From contig CAKQYU010000008.1 of NCBI GenBank assembly GCA_934293575.1, positions 46,105 through 110,104 on the forward strand: 64,000 nucleotides of DNA, in the 5' to 3' direction. Below, piece after piece: positions 25,458-33,958 of the stretch. Source of the stretch: an uncultured Lachnospiraceae bacterium (lineage in GTDB: Bacteria > Bacillota > Clostridia > Lachnospirales > Lachnospiraceae). Position 1 is the first letter of the stretch. Each line of letters begins with the position of its first letter. Both the position numbers and the translations under genes were made by a program. The notes beneath the pieces were generated by a model, which did not search any database, had not been told where the DNA came from, and saw only the letters and a list, made by a program, of their open reading frames with translations.

Positions 25458-26411
25458 CTAAAAATATACCACTTCTTCTTCCGGTTTTTGCGCCTTCTCT
25501 ATTTTTTGTGCATACAATACCGGACCATCACCTTCAAATTCCTTATAGAATTCTTTTTTAATTTTAGCCGTTACCGTTACCCATTCTCTGTCTTTTAAAT
25601 TGGCAGTTTCCAAAGAATTACATTTGAATCCTAAAAATGTAATATCTTCCGCGCAACAAGTCATTGCAAAACGTCCCGGTACAAAAGCCTTTCCTTTGTA
25701 TTGCGGCGGCAGATATACCTGTCCCTTAAACTTCACAACCTTGCCTTCGTAATTTTCCGGATGGTCAGAAGCATCGATATAGAAAATACCGTAATCATCA
25801 TCTTCTATCTCAATTACATCCGCATCCATATCATAAGGGATTTCAATTTCTCCACTGTCAATCGAAGCCTGACCGTTTACATTTTCAAATACAATCTGCG
25901 CTCTCCGGTTGATTGTCTTAACTGCCATACGCATGGTGTTAATATCCGAATCATCCGTACAGCGATTAAATACAACCATGTCACCATTTTGAATGTGCTC
26001 CGCCATCAGAGATTTCATATTATTGTTATAGACTGTAAATGTGGTTGCATCAATCAATGTGATTACCTGAACAATTGTCCATCCCTTTGGAACACGAATC
26101 GAAAACAGTTTATCCAACTGCCACATACCATTGTATTCAATTAAAACAGTTTCCGGCTGATATTCATCCTGTAAATCCAGCAGCTTTTCTGTATTAATAT
26201 CCTCTTCTTCCAAATACACCATTGAAATATTACGTTTTGCAAGTTCTTCTTCATCATATTCTTCAATGCCTTCTTCCGTGACAATCAACAAGGCTTTATC
26301 CCCTTCTGTAAAATCACGGTCTACCAAGGTTTCCTCACAAAACTTTGTTTTTCCACTTTCCAGAAAACCCATAAAAATAAATACAGGAATTTCTTTTGGT
26401 TGCTTTTTCAT
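25458..26411 (-). CDS. G3E (CobW-like) GTPase fused to a DUF1980/TIGR03943-type C-terminal domain
   Basis: 317 residues. The N-terminal half is a P-loop GTPase with GFLESGKT at 15-22 and a degenerate guanine motif NRCTD at 149-153; the CxCC metal motif of true CobW proteins is absent. Residues about 218-306 (GKVVKFKGQVYLPP, PGRFAMTCCAEDITFLGFKC, REWVTVTAKI) resemble the C-terminal domain of YcgQ-type permease partners, including the TCC pair. The upstream gene, 36 nt away, is a His-rich CobW protein, so a metal-trafficking role is inferred. ATG 26409-26411 follows AAAGGG. Confidence 0.75.
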   Translation of the reverse strand: MKKQPKEIPVFIFMGFLESGKTKFCEETLVDRDFTEGDKALLIVTEEGIEEYDEEELAKRNISMVYLEEEDINTEKLLDLQDEYQPETVLIEYNGMWQLDKLFSIRVPKGWTIVQVITLIDATTFTVYNNNMKSLMAEHIQNGDMVVFNRCTDDSDINTMRMAVKTINRRAQIVFENVNGQASIDSGEIEIPYDMDADVIEIEDDDYGIFYIDASDHPENYEGKVVKFKGQVYLPPQYKGKAFVPGRFAMTCCAEDITFLGFKCNSLETANLKDREWVTVTAKIKKEFYKEFEGDGPVLYAQKIEKAQKPEEEVVYF

Positions 26412-26447
26412 ACTATATCCCTTTCTATCCGACAATTTGTATTCCGA

Positions 26448-27569
26448 TTATAACTGGAACAATTCTTTCAATTTGTCCTCATTCAAATTGCTTCCGATTA
26501 CACATAACTTACCTGTTACATCCGGCTGTCCTTCACGAATCTCATATTCCTCCGGTGTAAGATCAAAGTAAATCCATCCGCCATCCACATCCGGAACCAT
26601 ACCCTTTGCTCTTAGAATAATACCATATTCCTGATGTTCACTATCTGCCAATGTCTTCAAGATAACATCCATATCATTCTTTGAATATTTATGCGGTGTT
26701 TCCTTACCCCAGCTTGTAAATACCTCATCTGCATGATGATGGTCATGATCATGGTGATGTCCGCAGCAACATTCTCCATCATGGTCGTGATGATGCTCAT
26801 GGTGGCACTCTTCGTCATGGTCATGATGATGCTCGTGATGACACTCTTCGTCATGGTCATGATGATGCTCGTGGTGACATTCTTCGTCGTGGTCGTGATG
26901 GTGGTCATGTTCGTCATGAACATGTCCGCAAGTAGGACAAACCTTTGCCTCCTCTAACAACTCTTTTACCAAATCTTTTTCTTTCTCCATTGCAGTTACA
27001 ATCTGTGCACCATCAATATCATCCCAAGGAGTTGTAATAACGGTTGCCTTCTCATTTAATTCCTTAATCATAGCAACAACCGCCTCTAACTTATCCTCGG
27101 ATAATTTCTGGCTTCTGCTTAAAATAACAGTTCCCGCATTTTCAATCTGATTATTAAAGAACTCTCCGAAGTTCTTCATATACATTTTACACTTCTGGGC
27201 ATCAACAACTGTAGATGCACTATTGATATGAATTTCTTCCTCGTTCATATCTACAACAGCTTTCATAACATCCGATAATTTTCCAACACCGGATGGCTCA
27301 ATAATAATCCGATCCGGATGATACTGCTCTAATACCTGTTTTAAAGCCTTACCGAAATCACCGACTAAAGAACAACAGATACATCCGGAATTCATTTCAT
27401 TAATCTGAACGCCTGCATCCTTTAAAAAACCTCCGTCGATTCCGATTTCACCAAACTCATTCTCAATCAAAACAAGTTTTTCGTTCTGATAGCCTTCCGC
27501 AATTAATTTTTTTATTAAGGTTGTCTTTCCTGCACCTAAAAAACCAGAAATAATATCAATTTTTGTCAT
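26448..27569 (-). CDS. CobW-family metallochaperone GTPase with His/Cys-rich repeat
   Basis: 373 residues. Walker A GFLGAGKT at 9-16, metal motif CICC at 63-66, EPSGVGKLSD at 91-100, and a CobW C domain from about 283 onward. Residues 211-280 form a metal-binding insert beginning CPTC and holding three perfect copies of the 12-residue unit EECHHEHHHDHD (229-264), then a CCCG variant. Such inserts bind zinc, nickel or cobalt; which metal is not visible. GGAGG precedes ATG 27567-27569. It probably forms an operon with the GTPase downstream. Confidence 0.93.
   Translation of the reverse strand: MTKIDIISGFLGAGKTTLIKKLIAEGYQNEKLVLIENEFGEIGIDGGFLKDAGVQINEMNSGCICCSLVGDFGKALKQVLEQYHPDRIIIEPSGVGKLSDVMKAVVDMNEEEIHINSASTVVDAQKCKMYMKNFGEFFNNQIENAGTVILSRSQKLSEDKLEAVVAMIKELNEKATVITTPWDDIDGAQIVTAMEKEKDLVKELLEEAKVCPTCGHVHDEHDHHHDHDEECHHEHHHDHDEECHHEHHHDHDEECHHEHHHDHDGECCCGHHHDHDHHHADEVFTSWGKETPHKYSKNDMDVILKTLADSEHQEYGIILRAKGMVPDVDGGWIYFDLTPEEYEIREGQPDVTGKLCVIGSNLNEDKLKELFQL
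26778..26885. repeat. Three tandem 36-bp coding repeats in the CobW gene
   Basis: The 36-bp period encodes EECHHEHHHDHD three times. The copies differ at several third positions (for example CAT/CAC usage) while the amino acids are identical, so the repeat is being held by selection on protein rather than being a fresh duplication. Confidence 0.9.
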
Positions 27570-27621
27570 TATCCTGCACCTCCATATTTTATAAAAATTA
27601 CATTAACAACATATTAAAAAT

Positions 27622-27653
27622 GGTTAGTGAAACCTCATTCAATTCCACCAACC
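27622..27653 (-). terminator. Stem-loop between mnmA and the CobW gene
   Basis: Arms 27622-27629 and 27646-27653 pair over 8 bp with one G-U; three more pairs can form inside. On the minus strand ATTTTT follows. It lies 28 nt after the mnmA stop and 53 nt before the CobW start, so it is either the mnmA terminator or a leader structure. A TATAAT hexamer (27658-27663) lies immediately before it. Confidence 0.55.
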
Positions 27654-27681
27654 TAATATTATACATCATTTACCAAAAAAA

Positions 27682-28764
27682 TTAAAGTGTTTTCACAATC
27701 GTTCCACCACCGACAACAACATCTCCCTGATAAAAAACAACTGCCTGTCCCGGTGTGATTGCACGAACCGGATTCTGGAAGGAACAAATCACCTCATTCT
27801 CCCCATTCATCCGGATTTTGCAAAGTTCTCCCTGATGGGAATATCGTATCTTTGCACAAACCATCATTTCTCCGTCTAATTTTTCAATTGACATCCAGTT
27901 TAATTTGTTTGCAACAAGACTGTCATGGAAGGTATCCTCATTGGTTCCAATCACAACCTCATTCGTATCCGGACGTAACTCAAGAACAAATGCAGGAGTT
28001 CCCAATGACAAGCCCAAGCCTTTTCTCTGTCCGACCGTATAATGAATTAATCCTTTGTGCTGACCCAATACATTGCCATCCTTGTCTACAAAATTACCGG
28101 TTTTAAACTGTTTACCGGACTCTCTTTCGATATAACCGGCATAATCATTATCCGGTATAAAGCATATCTCCTGGCTGTCCGGTTTTTTTGCAACAAGTAA
28201 GCCGATTTTTTCTGCAATCTTACGGATTTCTTCTTTATCATATTCTCCAACCGGCATCTTCGTTCTTTCTAACTGTTCCTGTGTCAGATTATACAACGCA
28301 TAGGTCTGGTCTTTTCTGGTTGCTGCCGATTTTGCAAGCGCATATCTTCCGTTTTCCAACTGCACTACTTTTGCATAATGACCGGTTGCAATGTAATCAC
28401 ACCCCAGTTCCATTGCACGGTGCAATAATGCTTCCCACTTTACATAGCGATTACATGCAATACATGGATTCGGAGTTCTTGCATGCATATATTCATCCAT
28501 GAAATAATCAATTACATGTTCCTTAAATTCTTTTTTGAAATTTAATACATAATATGGAATACCCAGCATATCGGCAACTCTTCTGGCATCATCCACAGCA
28601 GACAGTCCGCAACAACCTCCGTTTTCAGCCATTGAAAATGGATCCTCATCCTGCCATATCTGCATTGTGACACCGATTACATCATATCCCTGTTGTTTTA
28701 ATAAATAAGCCGCTACCGAAGAATCAACACCTCCGGACATTCCAACTGCTACTTTCTTTTTCAT
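27682..28764 (-). CDS. mnmA: tRNA 2-thiouridylase MnmA
   Basis: 360-residue enzyme that thiolates uridine 34 of Glu, Gln and Lys tRNAs. PP-loop GMSGGVDSSVAAYLL at the N terminus, and catalytic cysteines in TPNPCIACNRYVKW and SQEICFIPDNDYAGYI. GAGGAAG precedes ATG 28762-28764. The upstream gene encodes a cysteine desulfurase, which supplies the persulfide sulfur. Confidence 0.98.
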   Translation of the reverse strand: MKKKVAVGMSGGVDSSVAAYLLKQQGYDVIGVTMQIWQDEDPFSMAENGGCCGLSAVDDARRVADMLGIPYYVLNFKKEFKEHVIDYFMDEYMHARTPNPCIACNRYVKWEALLHRAMELGCDYIATGHYAKVVQLENGRYALAKSAATRKDQTYALYNLTQEQLERTKMPVGEYDKEEIRKIAEKIGLLVAKKPDSQEICFIPDNDYAGYIERESGKQFKTGNFVDKDGNVLGQHKGLIHYTVGQRKGLGLSLGTPAFVLELRPDTNEVVIGTNEDTFHDSLVANKLNWMSIEKLDGEMMVCAKIRYSHQGELCKIRMNGENEVICSFQNPVRAITPGQAVVFYQGDVVVGGGTIVKTL

Positions 28765-28835
28765 TTTCTTCCTCTATTCTTCCCATTTGCCTGTAAGTTT
28801 ACTCTACAAAATGAGATTTCGTCAAGTATGGCCGT

Positions 28836-30029
28836 TTAATCAACCTGATTCCTTGATATAAAATCCTCATAAGACGGCGACATTTGTCTCAATCTTTTTA
28901 CAATATCTTTTACCTGTTCCACCACATAGTCCATCTGTTCTTTTGTATTTTCTTCTCCCAATGTCATCCGAAGTGAGCCGTGTGCAATATCATTTGGCAG
29001 TCCGATTGCCAATAAAACATGGGACGGATCTAACGAGCCGGAAGTACATGCGGAACCGGAAGATGCACAAATTCCTTTCATATCAAGCATAATCAGAAGG
29101 GATTCTCCTTCCACAAACTGAAAACTGATATTGACATTGTTCGGTAACCGGTTTTTACGATGACCGTTCAATCTCGCATACGGCACCTCTGTCAGAATCC
29201 GTTCAATCAGATAATCTCTTAATTCTATTTCTTTCCGGCTTCTTTTTTCCATCGTTTCCATTGCAATCTCAGCAGCCTTTGCCAATCCGACAATTCCCGG
29301 AACATTTTCCGTGCCGGCTCTTCTTGCTCTTTCCTGTCCGCCACCATGAATAAAACTGCCTAACTTTAATCCGGAACGGATATATAAAAATCCAATTCCT
29401 TTCGGTCCTTCGATTTTATGTCCGCTTACGCTCATCAAATCAATATTCATTTCATCCACATCAATCGGAATCTGTCCGTATGCCTGAACAGCATCTGTAT
29501 GAAAAATAATATCATTTTCCCTTGCAATTGCACCGATTTCCCTGATTGGTTCAATTGTTCCGATTTCATTGTTGGCAAACATCACAGAAATCAAAATCGT
29601 ATCCGGGCGGATTGCTTTTTTCAAAGCATCTGGTTTTACCATCCCATATTCATCCACATCTAAATAGGTGACATCAAATCCATGCTGCTCTAAATACTGA
29701 CAGGTATGCAAAACGGCATGATGTTCAATTTTTGTTGTAATAATATGTTTCCCTTTAAAAGAATACGCCTCCGCACCGGCTTTCAGCGCCCAGTTATCCG
29801 CTTCCGAACCACCTGCCGTAAAATAGATATCATTTGTTTTTGCTCCGATTCCCTTTGCCAGCGATTCACGGCATTGTGTGATAACAGCCTTTGTCTTTTG
29901 AGAAAATCCATATACACTGGATGGATTTCCATATATCGTTGAAAAATAAGGCAACATTTCCTGTACGACCTCCGGTTTTGTTGCCGTTGTGGCCGCATGA
30001 TCTAAATAAACAAAAGAATTGTCTTTCAT
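28836..30029 (-). CDS. Cysteine desulfurase (IscS/NifS family), probable MnmA partner
   Basis: About 397-residue PLP enzyme. The PLP lysine is in SVSGHKIEGPKGIGFLY, and the persulfide cysteine lies in ICASSGSACTSGSLDPSHVL (key SACTSGS). N terminus FVYLDHAATTATKP is typical. ATG 30027-30029 has AAAGGGG at 8 nt; an ATG two codons upstream is too close. It is followed by mnmA, not by an iscU, as with YrvO-MnmA in Bacillus subtilis, so it probably serves tRNA thiolation. Confidence 0.94.
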   Translation of the reverse strand: MKDNSFVYLDHAATTATKPEVVQEMLPYFSTIYGNPSSVYGFSQKTKAVITQCRESLAKGIGAKTNDIYFTAGGSEADNWALKAGAEAYSFKGKHIITTKIEHHAVLHTCQYLEQHGFDVTYLDVDEYGMVKPDALKKAIRPDTILISVMFANNEIGTIEPIREIGAIARENDIIFHTDAVQAYGQIPIDVDEMNIDLMSVSGHKIEGPKGIGFLYIRSGLKLGSFIHGGGQERARRAGTENVPGIVGLAKAAEIAMETMEKRSRKEIELRDYLIERILTEVPYARLNGHRKNRLPNNVNISFQFVEGESLLIMLDMKGICASSGSACTSGSLDPSHVLLAIGLPNDIAHGSLRMTLGEENTKEQMDYVVEQVKDIVKRLRQMSPSYEDFISRNQVD

Positions 30030-30077
30030 ATTCATACCCCTTTACCATTATTCCTATCATATCTATATGCTTTTCAT

Positions 30078-30106
30078 ATCATAACCATATATAAATACGG
30101 TGTCAA
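30078..30106 (-). promoter_or_regulatory. Sigma-A promoter for the desulfurase-mnmA unit
   Basis: TTGACA (30101-30106 read on the minus strand) and TATGAT (30078-30083) with 17-bp spacing. Transcription would begin near 30071, giving a leader of about 40 nt. Confidence 0.8.
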
Positions 30107-30160
30107 CTCACAAATAAAAAGAATCCAAATGATACCAATCATATTTTTTCTCTTCCCGAA

Positions 30161-30166
30161 TATAAT
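30161..30166 (+). promoter_or_regulatory. TATAAT element just upstream of the flippase start
   Basis: TATAAT at 30161-30166 lies 16 nt before the ATG at 30183; no clear -35 is found 16-18 bp upstream. If used, the mRNA leader would be only about 10 nt. Confidence 0.4.
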
Positions 30167-30182
30167 GAACTAAATTATCCCT

Positions 30183-31775
30183 ATGGTATTTTGTATGATT
30201 TCCAATACTTCATTTTCAAATCTGCTTCAATCTGTCAAAAAAAATTCAATCATCAAAGGTACCATCATTCTCACTCTGACCGGATTTCTGACACGTATTT
30301 TAGGCTTTTATTATAGAATATTCCTGACAAATCTAATTGGTGCTACACAATTAGGCATTTATCAGTTAGTTCTGCCTGTCTATATCGTAGTCATTGCAAT
30401 TTCAACCATTGGCAACGAACAGGCATTGACAAAAATCATTTCGGAATATATTCCACTTAACAATCCCCGGTTAAATCAGCAAATTTTTAAAATATGTCTT
30501 GGTTTCTGTCTTGTTATCAGTATGTTATTATCGGTATGCATTTACCAAAACGCCGACATAATAAGCACAACTCTTTTAAAAATGCCGGAAAGTGCAGCCT
30601 GTTTAAAACTCTTATGTCTTGCAATTCCAAGTGTATCCGTAAAGGGATGCATCCATGGGTATTTCTTGGGCTACAGAATATCTTCTGTACACGGAATTTC
30701 GGATTTATTTGAACAGATTTTTAAAATTATTGGAGTATTTCTGGTTGCCGGTTATTTCATTCATTCAAAATACTTAGATGCTACGGTTGCCATCTGGGGA
30801 TTGATTGTCGGAGAATATGCCTCACTGTTTTATTCTCTCATCTGTTTTTTTAGAAAAGAAAATATTTTAAGAAGAAATCTTTTCCCGATATCCGCACCTA
30901 CAAAAAACGCATCCGTTTCATACTTAAAATCCATCTCAGTTTTTTGTAAAAATGCGATTCCCATGACAATGAACCGTTGTGCCATCAGTGTCATTCAAAG
31001 TATAGAGGCCATATTGATACCCATGCAGCTTTATTTTTATTATAACAATTCGTCTGAAAGTTTATCCGTATACGGAATTATTATGGGAATATCCTTTCCG
31101 TTTATTATGTTTCCCGCAACCATCACAAATGCTTTATCAACCATGTTAATGCCTGCGGTATCACAGGCAAGCAGTGCAAACAAAGAACGGCATTTGCAAA
31201 ATATAATTGAACAAAGTATTCATTTTTGTCTGCTGATTGGTGTATTTTCAAGTATTTTATTTTTTGTATTTGGCAAAGATATCGGTATTTGTTTCTTTCA
31301 TAACAAAGAATCCGGTATCTATCTGAATCAATTGGCATTTTTATGTCCGCTTATCTATTTGTCCACGACAATGGCAAGTATTTTAAACGGTTTAGGATAC
31401 GCCGCAAGAAATTTAGTCCAGACACTTTTGTCAACACTCATCCGTATCGGCTTTATCCTTTTTTTCGTCCCAACAATAGGAATATCCGGCTACATTACCG
31501 GATTATTTGTAAGCTATGTATTTTTAGCCTCAGCCAGCACATACAAATTAAATAACGAAGTTACCTTCCAAATATCAATCTGCAAAAGCTTCCTTCAACC
31601 TTGCTTTTTGTTTGCATTAAACGGAATACTTTTTTCTTTTGTGTATAAAAAAAGTATAATTGAATTTCCGGGTAGAAAAACAACTATACTTTTTATTGTC
31701 GTATGTCTGTACTGTTTCACTTCTTTGCTTCCAATGATAAAATCTATTGGCAAAGCTTTCCGACAACACCGTTAA
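30183..31775 (+). CDS. SpoVB/MurJ-type polysaccharide flippase (MOP superfamily)
   Basis: 530-residue membrane protein with about 13-14 hydrophobic spans. The N-terminal GTIILTLTGFLTRILGFYYR and IGATQLGIYQLVLPVYIV segments are typical of the SpoVB/YtgP branch of lipid-linked oligosaccharide flippases. The start is uncertain: neither ATG 30183 nor ATG 30195 has a Shine-Dalgarno sequence. It is one of only two plus-strand genes, and its 3' end overlaps yqeY by 32 bp on the opposite strand. Confidence 0.85.
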   Translation: MVFCMISNTSFSNLLQSVKKNSIIKGTIILTLTGFLTRILGFYYRIFLTNLIGATQLGIYQLVLPVYIVVIAISTIGNEQALTKIISEYIPLNNPRLNQQIFKICLGFCLVISMLLSVCIYQNADIISTTLLKMPESAACLKLLCLAIPSVSVKGCIHGYFLGYRISSVHGISDLFEQIFKIIGVFLVAGYFIHSKYLDATVAIWGLIVGEYASLFYSLICFFRKENILRRNLFPISAPTKNASVSYLKSISVFCKNAIPMTMNRCAISVIQSIEAILIPMQLYFYYNNSSESLSVYGIIMGISFPFIMFPATITNALSTMLMPAVSQASSANKERHLQNIIEQSIHFCLLIGVFSSILFFVFGKDIGICFFHNKESGIYLNQLAFLCPLIYLSTTMASILNGLGYAARNLVQTLLSTLIRIGFILFFVPTIGISGYITGLFVSYVFLASASTYKLNNEVTFQISICKSFLQPCFLFALNGILFSFVYKKSIIEFPGRKTTILFIVVCLYCFTSLLPMIKSIGKAFRQHR

Positions 31776-32181
31776 TTACCTTACCATCTGCTTTTCCTTT
31801 TAACTGAGGCATAACATTCTTCATAATCATACCTTTGTTTTTAGTAGCAATGATATCGGCAAATTTCTCTTTGATAAATGCCTCTACTTCTTCTTCACTC
31901 ATCAATACCGGTGCATATTCATTGATTACATCATATCTTGCCTGATATTCTGCCAGTAAATCTGTACGCTCTGCCGGACAATTATCAATCTGTTCCTTTG
32001 CAGTCTTTAATTCTTTCAGGATTACACGATCCACCAATTCTTCTTTGATATCATCTCTGCAGCCTTCATCGATTGCTGCCTTCTTTACTGCAGAAACAAG
32101 AGTTGAAATTGAATCCTTTCTTGATTTATCTCTTGCCTTCATTGCCTGAATCATGTCTTTTTGTAATACTTCAAATGTCAT
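31744..32181 (-). CDS. GatB/YqeY domain-containing protein
   Basis: 145-residue YqeY-family protein, homologous to the C-terminal tRNA-binding domain of GatB. Visible features are DKSRKDSISTLVSAVKKAAID, an EEVEAFIKEKFADII helix and the final NVMPQLKGKADGKVINGVVGKL. Cellular role is unproven; a tRNA-binding or amidotransferase-like function has been suggested for the family. GGGAGG lies about 10 nt before ATG 32179-32181. It follows cheV by 17 nt. Confidence 0.92.
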   Translation of the reverse strand: MTFEVLQKDMIQAMKARDKSRKDSISTLVSAVKKAAIDEGCRDDIKEELVDRVILKELKTAKEQIDNCPAERTDLLAEYQARYDVINEYAPVLMSEEEVEAFIKEKFADIIATKNKGMIMKNVMPQLKGKADGKVINGVVGKLCQ

Positions 32182-32198
32182 AAATCTATACCTCCCTG

Positions 32199-33113
32199 TT
32201 ATCGTTCTGACAAACTAACAATCAAATTATCAATACAGCCAACCAACTGACCGATTTCCGGTTTTGATATCTGCGCATCCGCTCCTAAACGCTCGCCCTT
32301 TCTCTTCATATCCTCATTAATCAGGGATGAGAATACAATAATCGGCAAATGTTTTAATGCTTCATCATTCCGCACTAAACGAATCAACCGATGTCCATCC
32401 ATCTGCGGCATCTCAATATCTGTAATAATACATTTTACACCATAGTCAACACCATTGTTTTTCTTTAAATCCTGTAAGCTGTCCCATGCTTCCTGACCAT
32501 TTGAATACACCTTTAAGTTGGTATATCCGGCCTGTGACAAAGCATCACTTACCAATTTCTGTAACATAATAGAATCCTCGGCAATCACAATTGGAATATT
32601 ATTACGTTCCCGTTCTCCCAATGATTCTATCTCTGACATCTTAAGACTTGTCTCCGGACAAATTTCTTCAACAATCCGTTCAAAATCCAAAACAATAATC
32701 AAATTATCTAATTTCTTAATGATTCCGGTTGCCACACTGGAACCCGGTGTATTTACCGTACTATCCGGCTTCACAATATCTGTCCATGAAACACGATGAA
32801 TTCCCAAAACCTGTTCCACATCAAATGCAATATTCAGATTATTAAAGTTTGTAATAATCAGCATATCACTATCCTGTGTCTGATATCCGTCAAATCCTAA
32901 CGCACGCGTCAGGCTGATTGCGGTAATAATCGTGTCTCTTGGCATAAAAATACCTTCAATACATGGATGAGAATTCGGAACCGGTGTGATTTTGGTCATC
33001 GGTAATATTTCTCTTACCTTAGCAACGTTAATTCCGTAATGATTTCCTGCTACGGTAAACTCCAAAACCTCTAATTCATTTGTTCCGCTTTCTAACAATA
33101 TGTTTGTATCCAT
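32199..33113 (-). CDS. cheV: Chemotaxis coupling protein CheV (CheW-REC)
   Basis: 304 residues: a CheW domain (about 10-155, with LEFTVAGNHYGINVAKVREI and IEGIFMPRDTIITAISL) followed by a response-regulator receiver (about 172-300) with phosphoacceptor Asp in CIITDIEMPQMDGHRL and conserved lysine in QISKPE. CheV couples receptors to CheA and acts in adaptation. The rest of the chemotaxis operon is not in the window; this copy is grouped with a lipoprotein and yqeY. Confidence 0.95.
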   Translation of the reverse strand: MDTNILLESGTNELEVLEFTVAGNHYGINVAKVREILPMTKITPVPNSHPCIEGIFMPRDTIITAISLTRALGFDGYQTQDSDMLIITNFNNLNIAFDVEQVLGIHRVSWTDIVKPDSTVNTPGSSVATGIIKKLDNLIIVLDFERIVEEICPETSLKMSEIESLGERERNNIPIVIAEDSIMLQKLVSDALSQAGYTNLKVYSNGQEAWDSLQDLKKNNGVDYGVKCIITDIEMPQMDGHRLIRLVRNDEALKHLPIIVFSSLINEDMKRKGERLGADAQISKPEIGQLVGCIDNLIVSLSER

Positions 33114-33124
33114 ACTAAACCCCC

Positions 33125-33886
33125 TTATTTTAAATCCATCACTGAATTTTCATTCTGATAGGAAATATATAATTGTAATTGTTCAATCTGATCTTTCATC
33201 GAATCCGATATCTGAAAAACCAAAACCGCATCCTGCGATTCCGATGGGTTAACCGTTGTCTCCAAAGTTCCTAAATCTTCCAACAACAAAGTCAGCATCG
33301 GTCTTGCCGACTTGGAGCCGTTGCAGACAAGTTTGTAATCAACATCTTCATCAATTAATGATAAATCAACCGAATGATCGGAAGTTGTTGCAACATTAAA
33401 ACGGACAACCAGCAAATCATAACCTTCCGAAGCGTCTAAATAGATAAACTTACCTTCTTCATCCGTAGCCGGATACTGCTTGGTTATCATATAATCCTTA
33501 TATGTAATTGACACATCCTGATTGCCAATAACAGAAGCAATATCTGTTATTGATGAAACATCTTCTGAACTTCCCGCATCGGTAGACTCTTCCAGCTTAC
33601 CGCTTACATCATTCCCACCAGTTTCGGTTGTTGATGTTTCCTCCGTTACCTCACTGGATGCCTCCTGTGTTGTATCCTCCTGTGTGTCATTTGGATTCTT
33701 TGAAAGCTTTGATTCTCCGTCATTTAATTTATCATCAAAGCTGACATCGTATTTTAGTAACAAATCTGCTGCATATTCTGCAATCATCTTTGTCTCATCA
33801 CTTGTTAAATCTTTTACATCATTACATCCGGTCAAAAGAAAACTGAAAGCAAGTGCCACACAAAAGACACATATTTTTTTATTCAT
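33125..33886 (-). CDS. Lipoprotein with Ser/Thr-rich linker
   Basis: 253 residues. N-terminal lipoprotein signal with lipobox LLTGC (Cys about 21). Residues about 60-115 are a Glu/Ser/Thr-rich linker (for example TSTTETGGND), and 120-253 form a beta-rich domain (ITYKDYMITKQYPATDEEGK, LLVVRFNVATTSDHSVDLSL) like the DUF4352/DUF5067 group of clostridial surface lipoproteins. Function unknown. Strong promoter upstream; cheV begins 11 nt downstream. Confidence 0.85.
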   Translation of the reverse strand: MNKKICVFCVALAFSFLLTGCNDVKDLTSDETKMIAEYAADLLLKYDVSFDDKLNDGESKLSKNPNDTQEDTTQEASSEVTEETSTTETGGNDVSGKLEESTDAGSSEDVSSITDIASVIGNQDVSITYKDYMITKQYPATDEEGKFIYLDASEGYDLLVVRFNVATTSDHSVDLSLIDEDVDYKLVCNGSKSARPMLTLLLEDLGTLETTVNPSESQDAVLVFQISDSMKDQIEQLQLYISYQNENSVMDLK

Positions 33887-33908
33887 GCCCTTACCTCATA
33901 CCTTTTTA

Positions 33909-33929
33909 TTATCCTGAAAATCAGAATAA
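33909..33929. promoter_or_regulatory. Inverted repeat at the lipoprotein-cheV start region
   Basis: Nine-bp arms (33909-33917 and 33921-33929) with one mismatch and a 3-bp centre. It lies from just after the -10 to about the transcription start of the promoter at 33930-33958, a typical place for a repressor site. Confidence 0.4.
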
Positions 33930-33958
33930 ATTATAGCATAATTTCGTTGTTTCATCAA
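33930..33958 (-). promoter_or_regulatory. Promoter for lipoprotein-cheV-yqeY
   Basis: TTGATG (33953-33958), 17 bp, then TATAAT (33930-33935), with an extended -10 TGC immediately before. The -35 overlaps the last codons of the histidine kinase gene. Confidence 0.8.

Noticed and set aside
26778..26885. 36-bp periodicity that could suggest a CRISPR array
   Set aside because: The repeats are directly adjacent with no spacers and lie inside a well-supported coding frame.
26691..26957. Met/Val-rich plus-strand open frame opposite the His-rich repeat, and a Met/Thr/Ile-rich frame on the minus strand
   Set aside because: Both are out-of-frame reads of the CAT/CAC repeat of the CobW gene; composition is explained by the repeat and no ribosome site is present.
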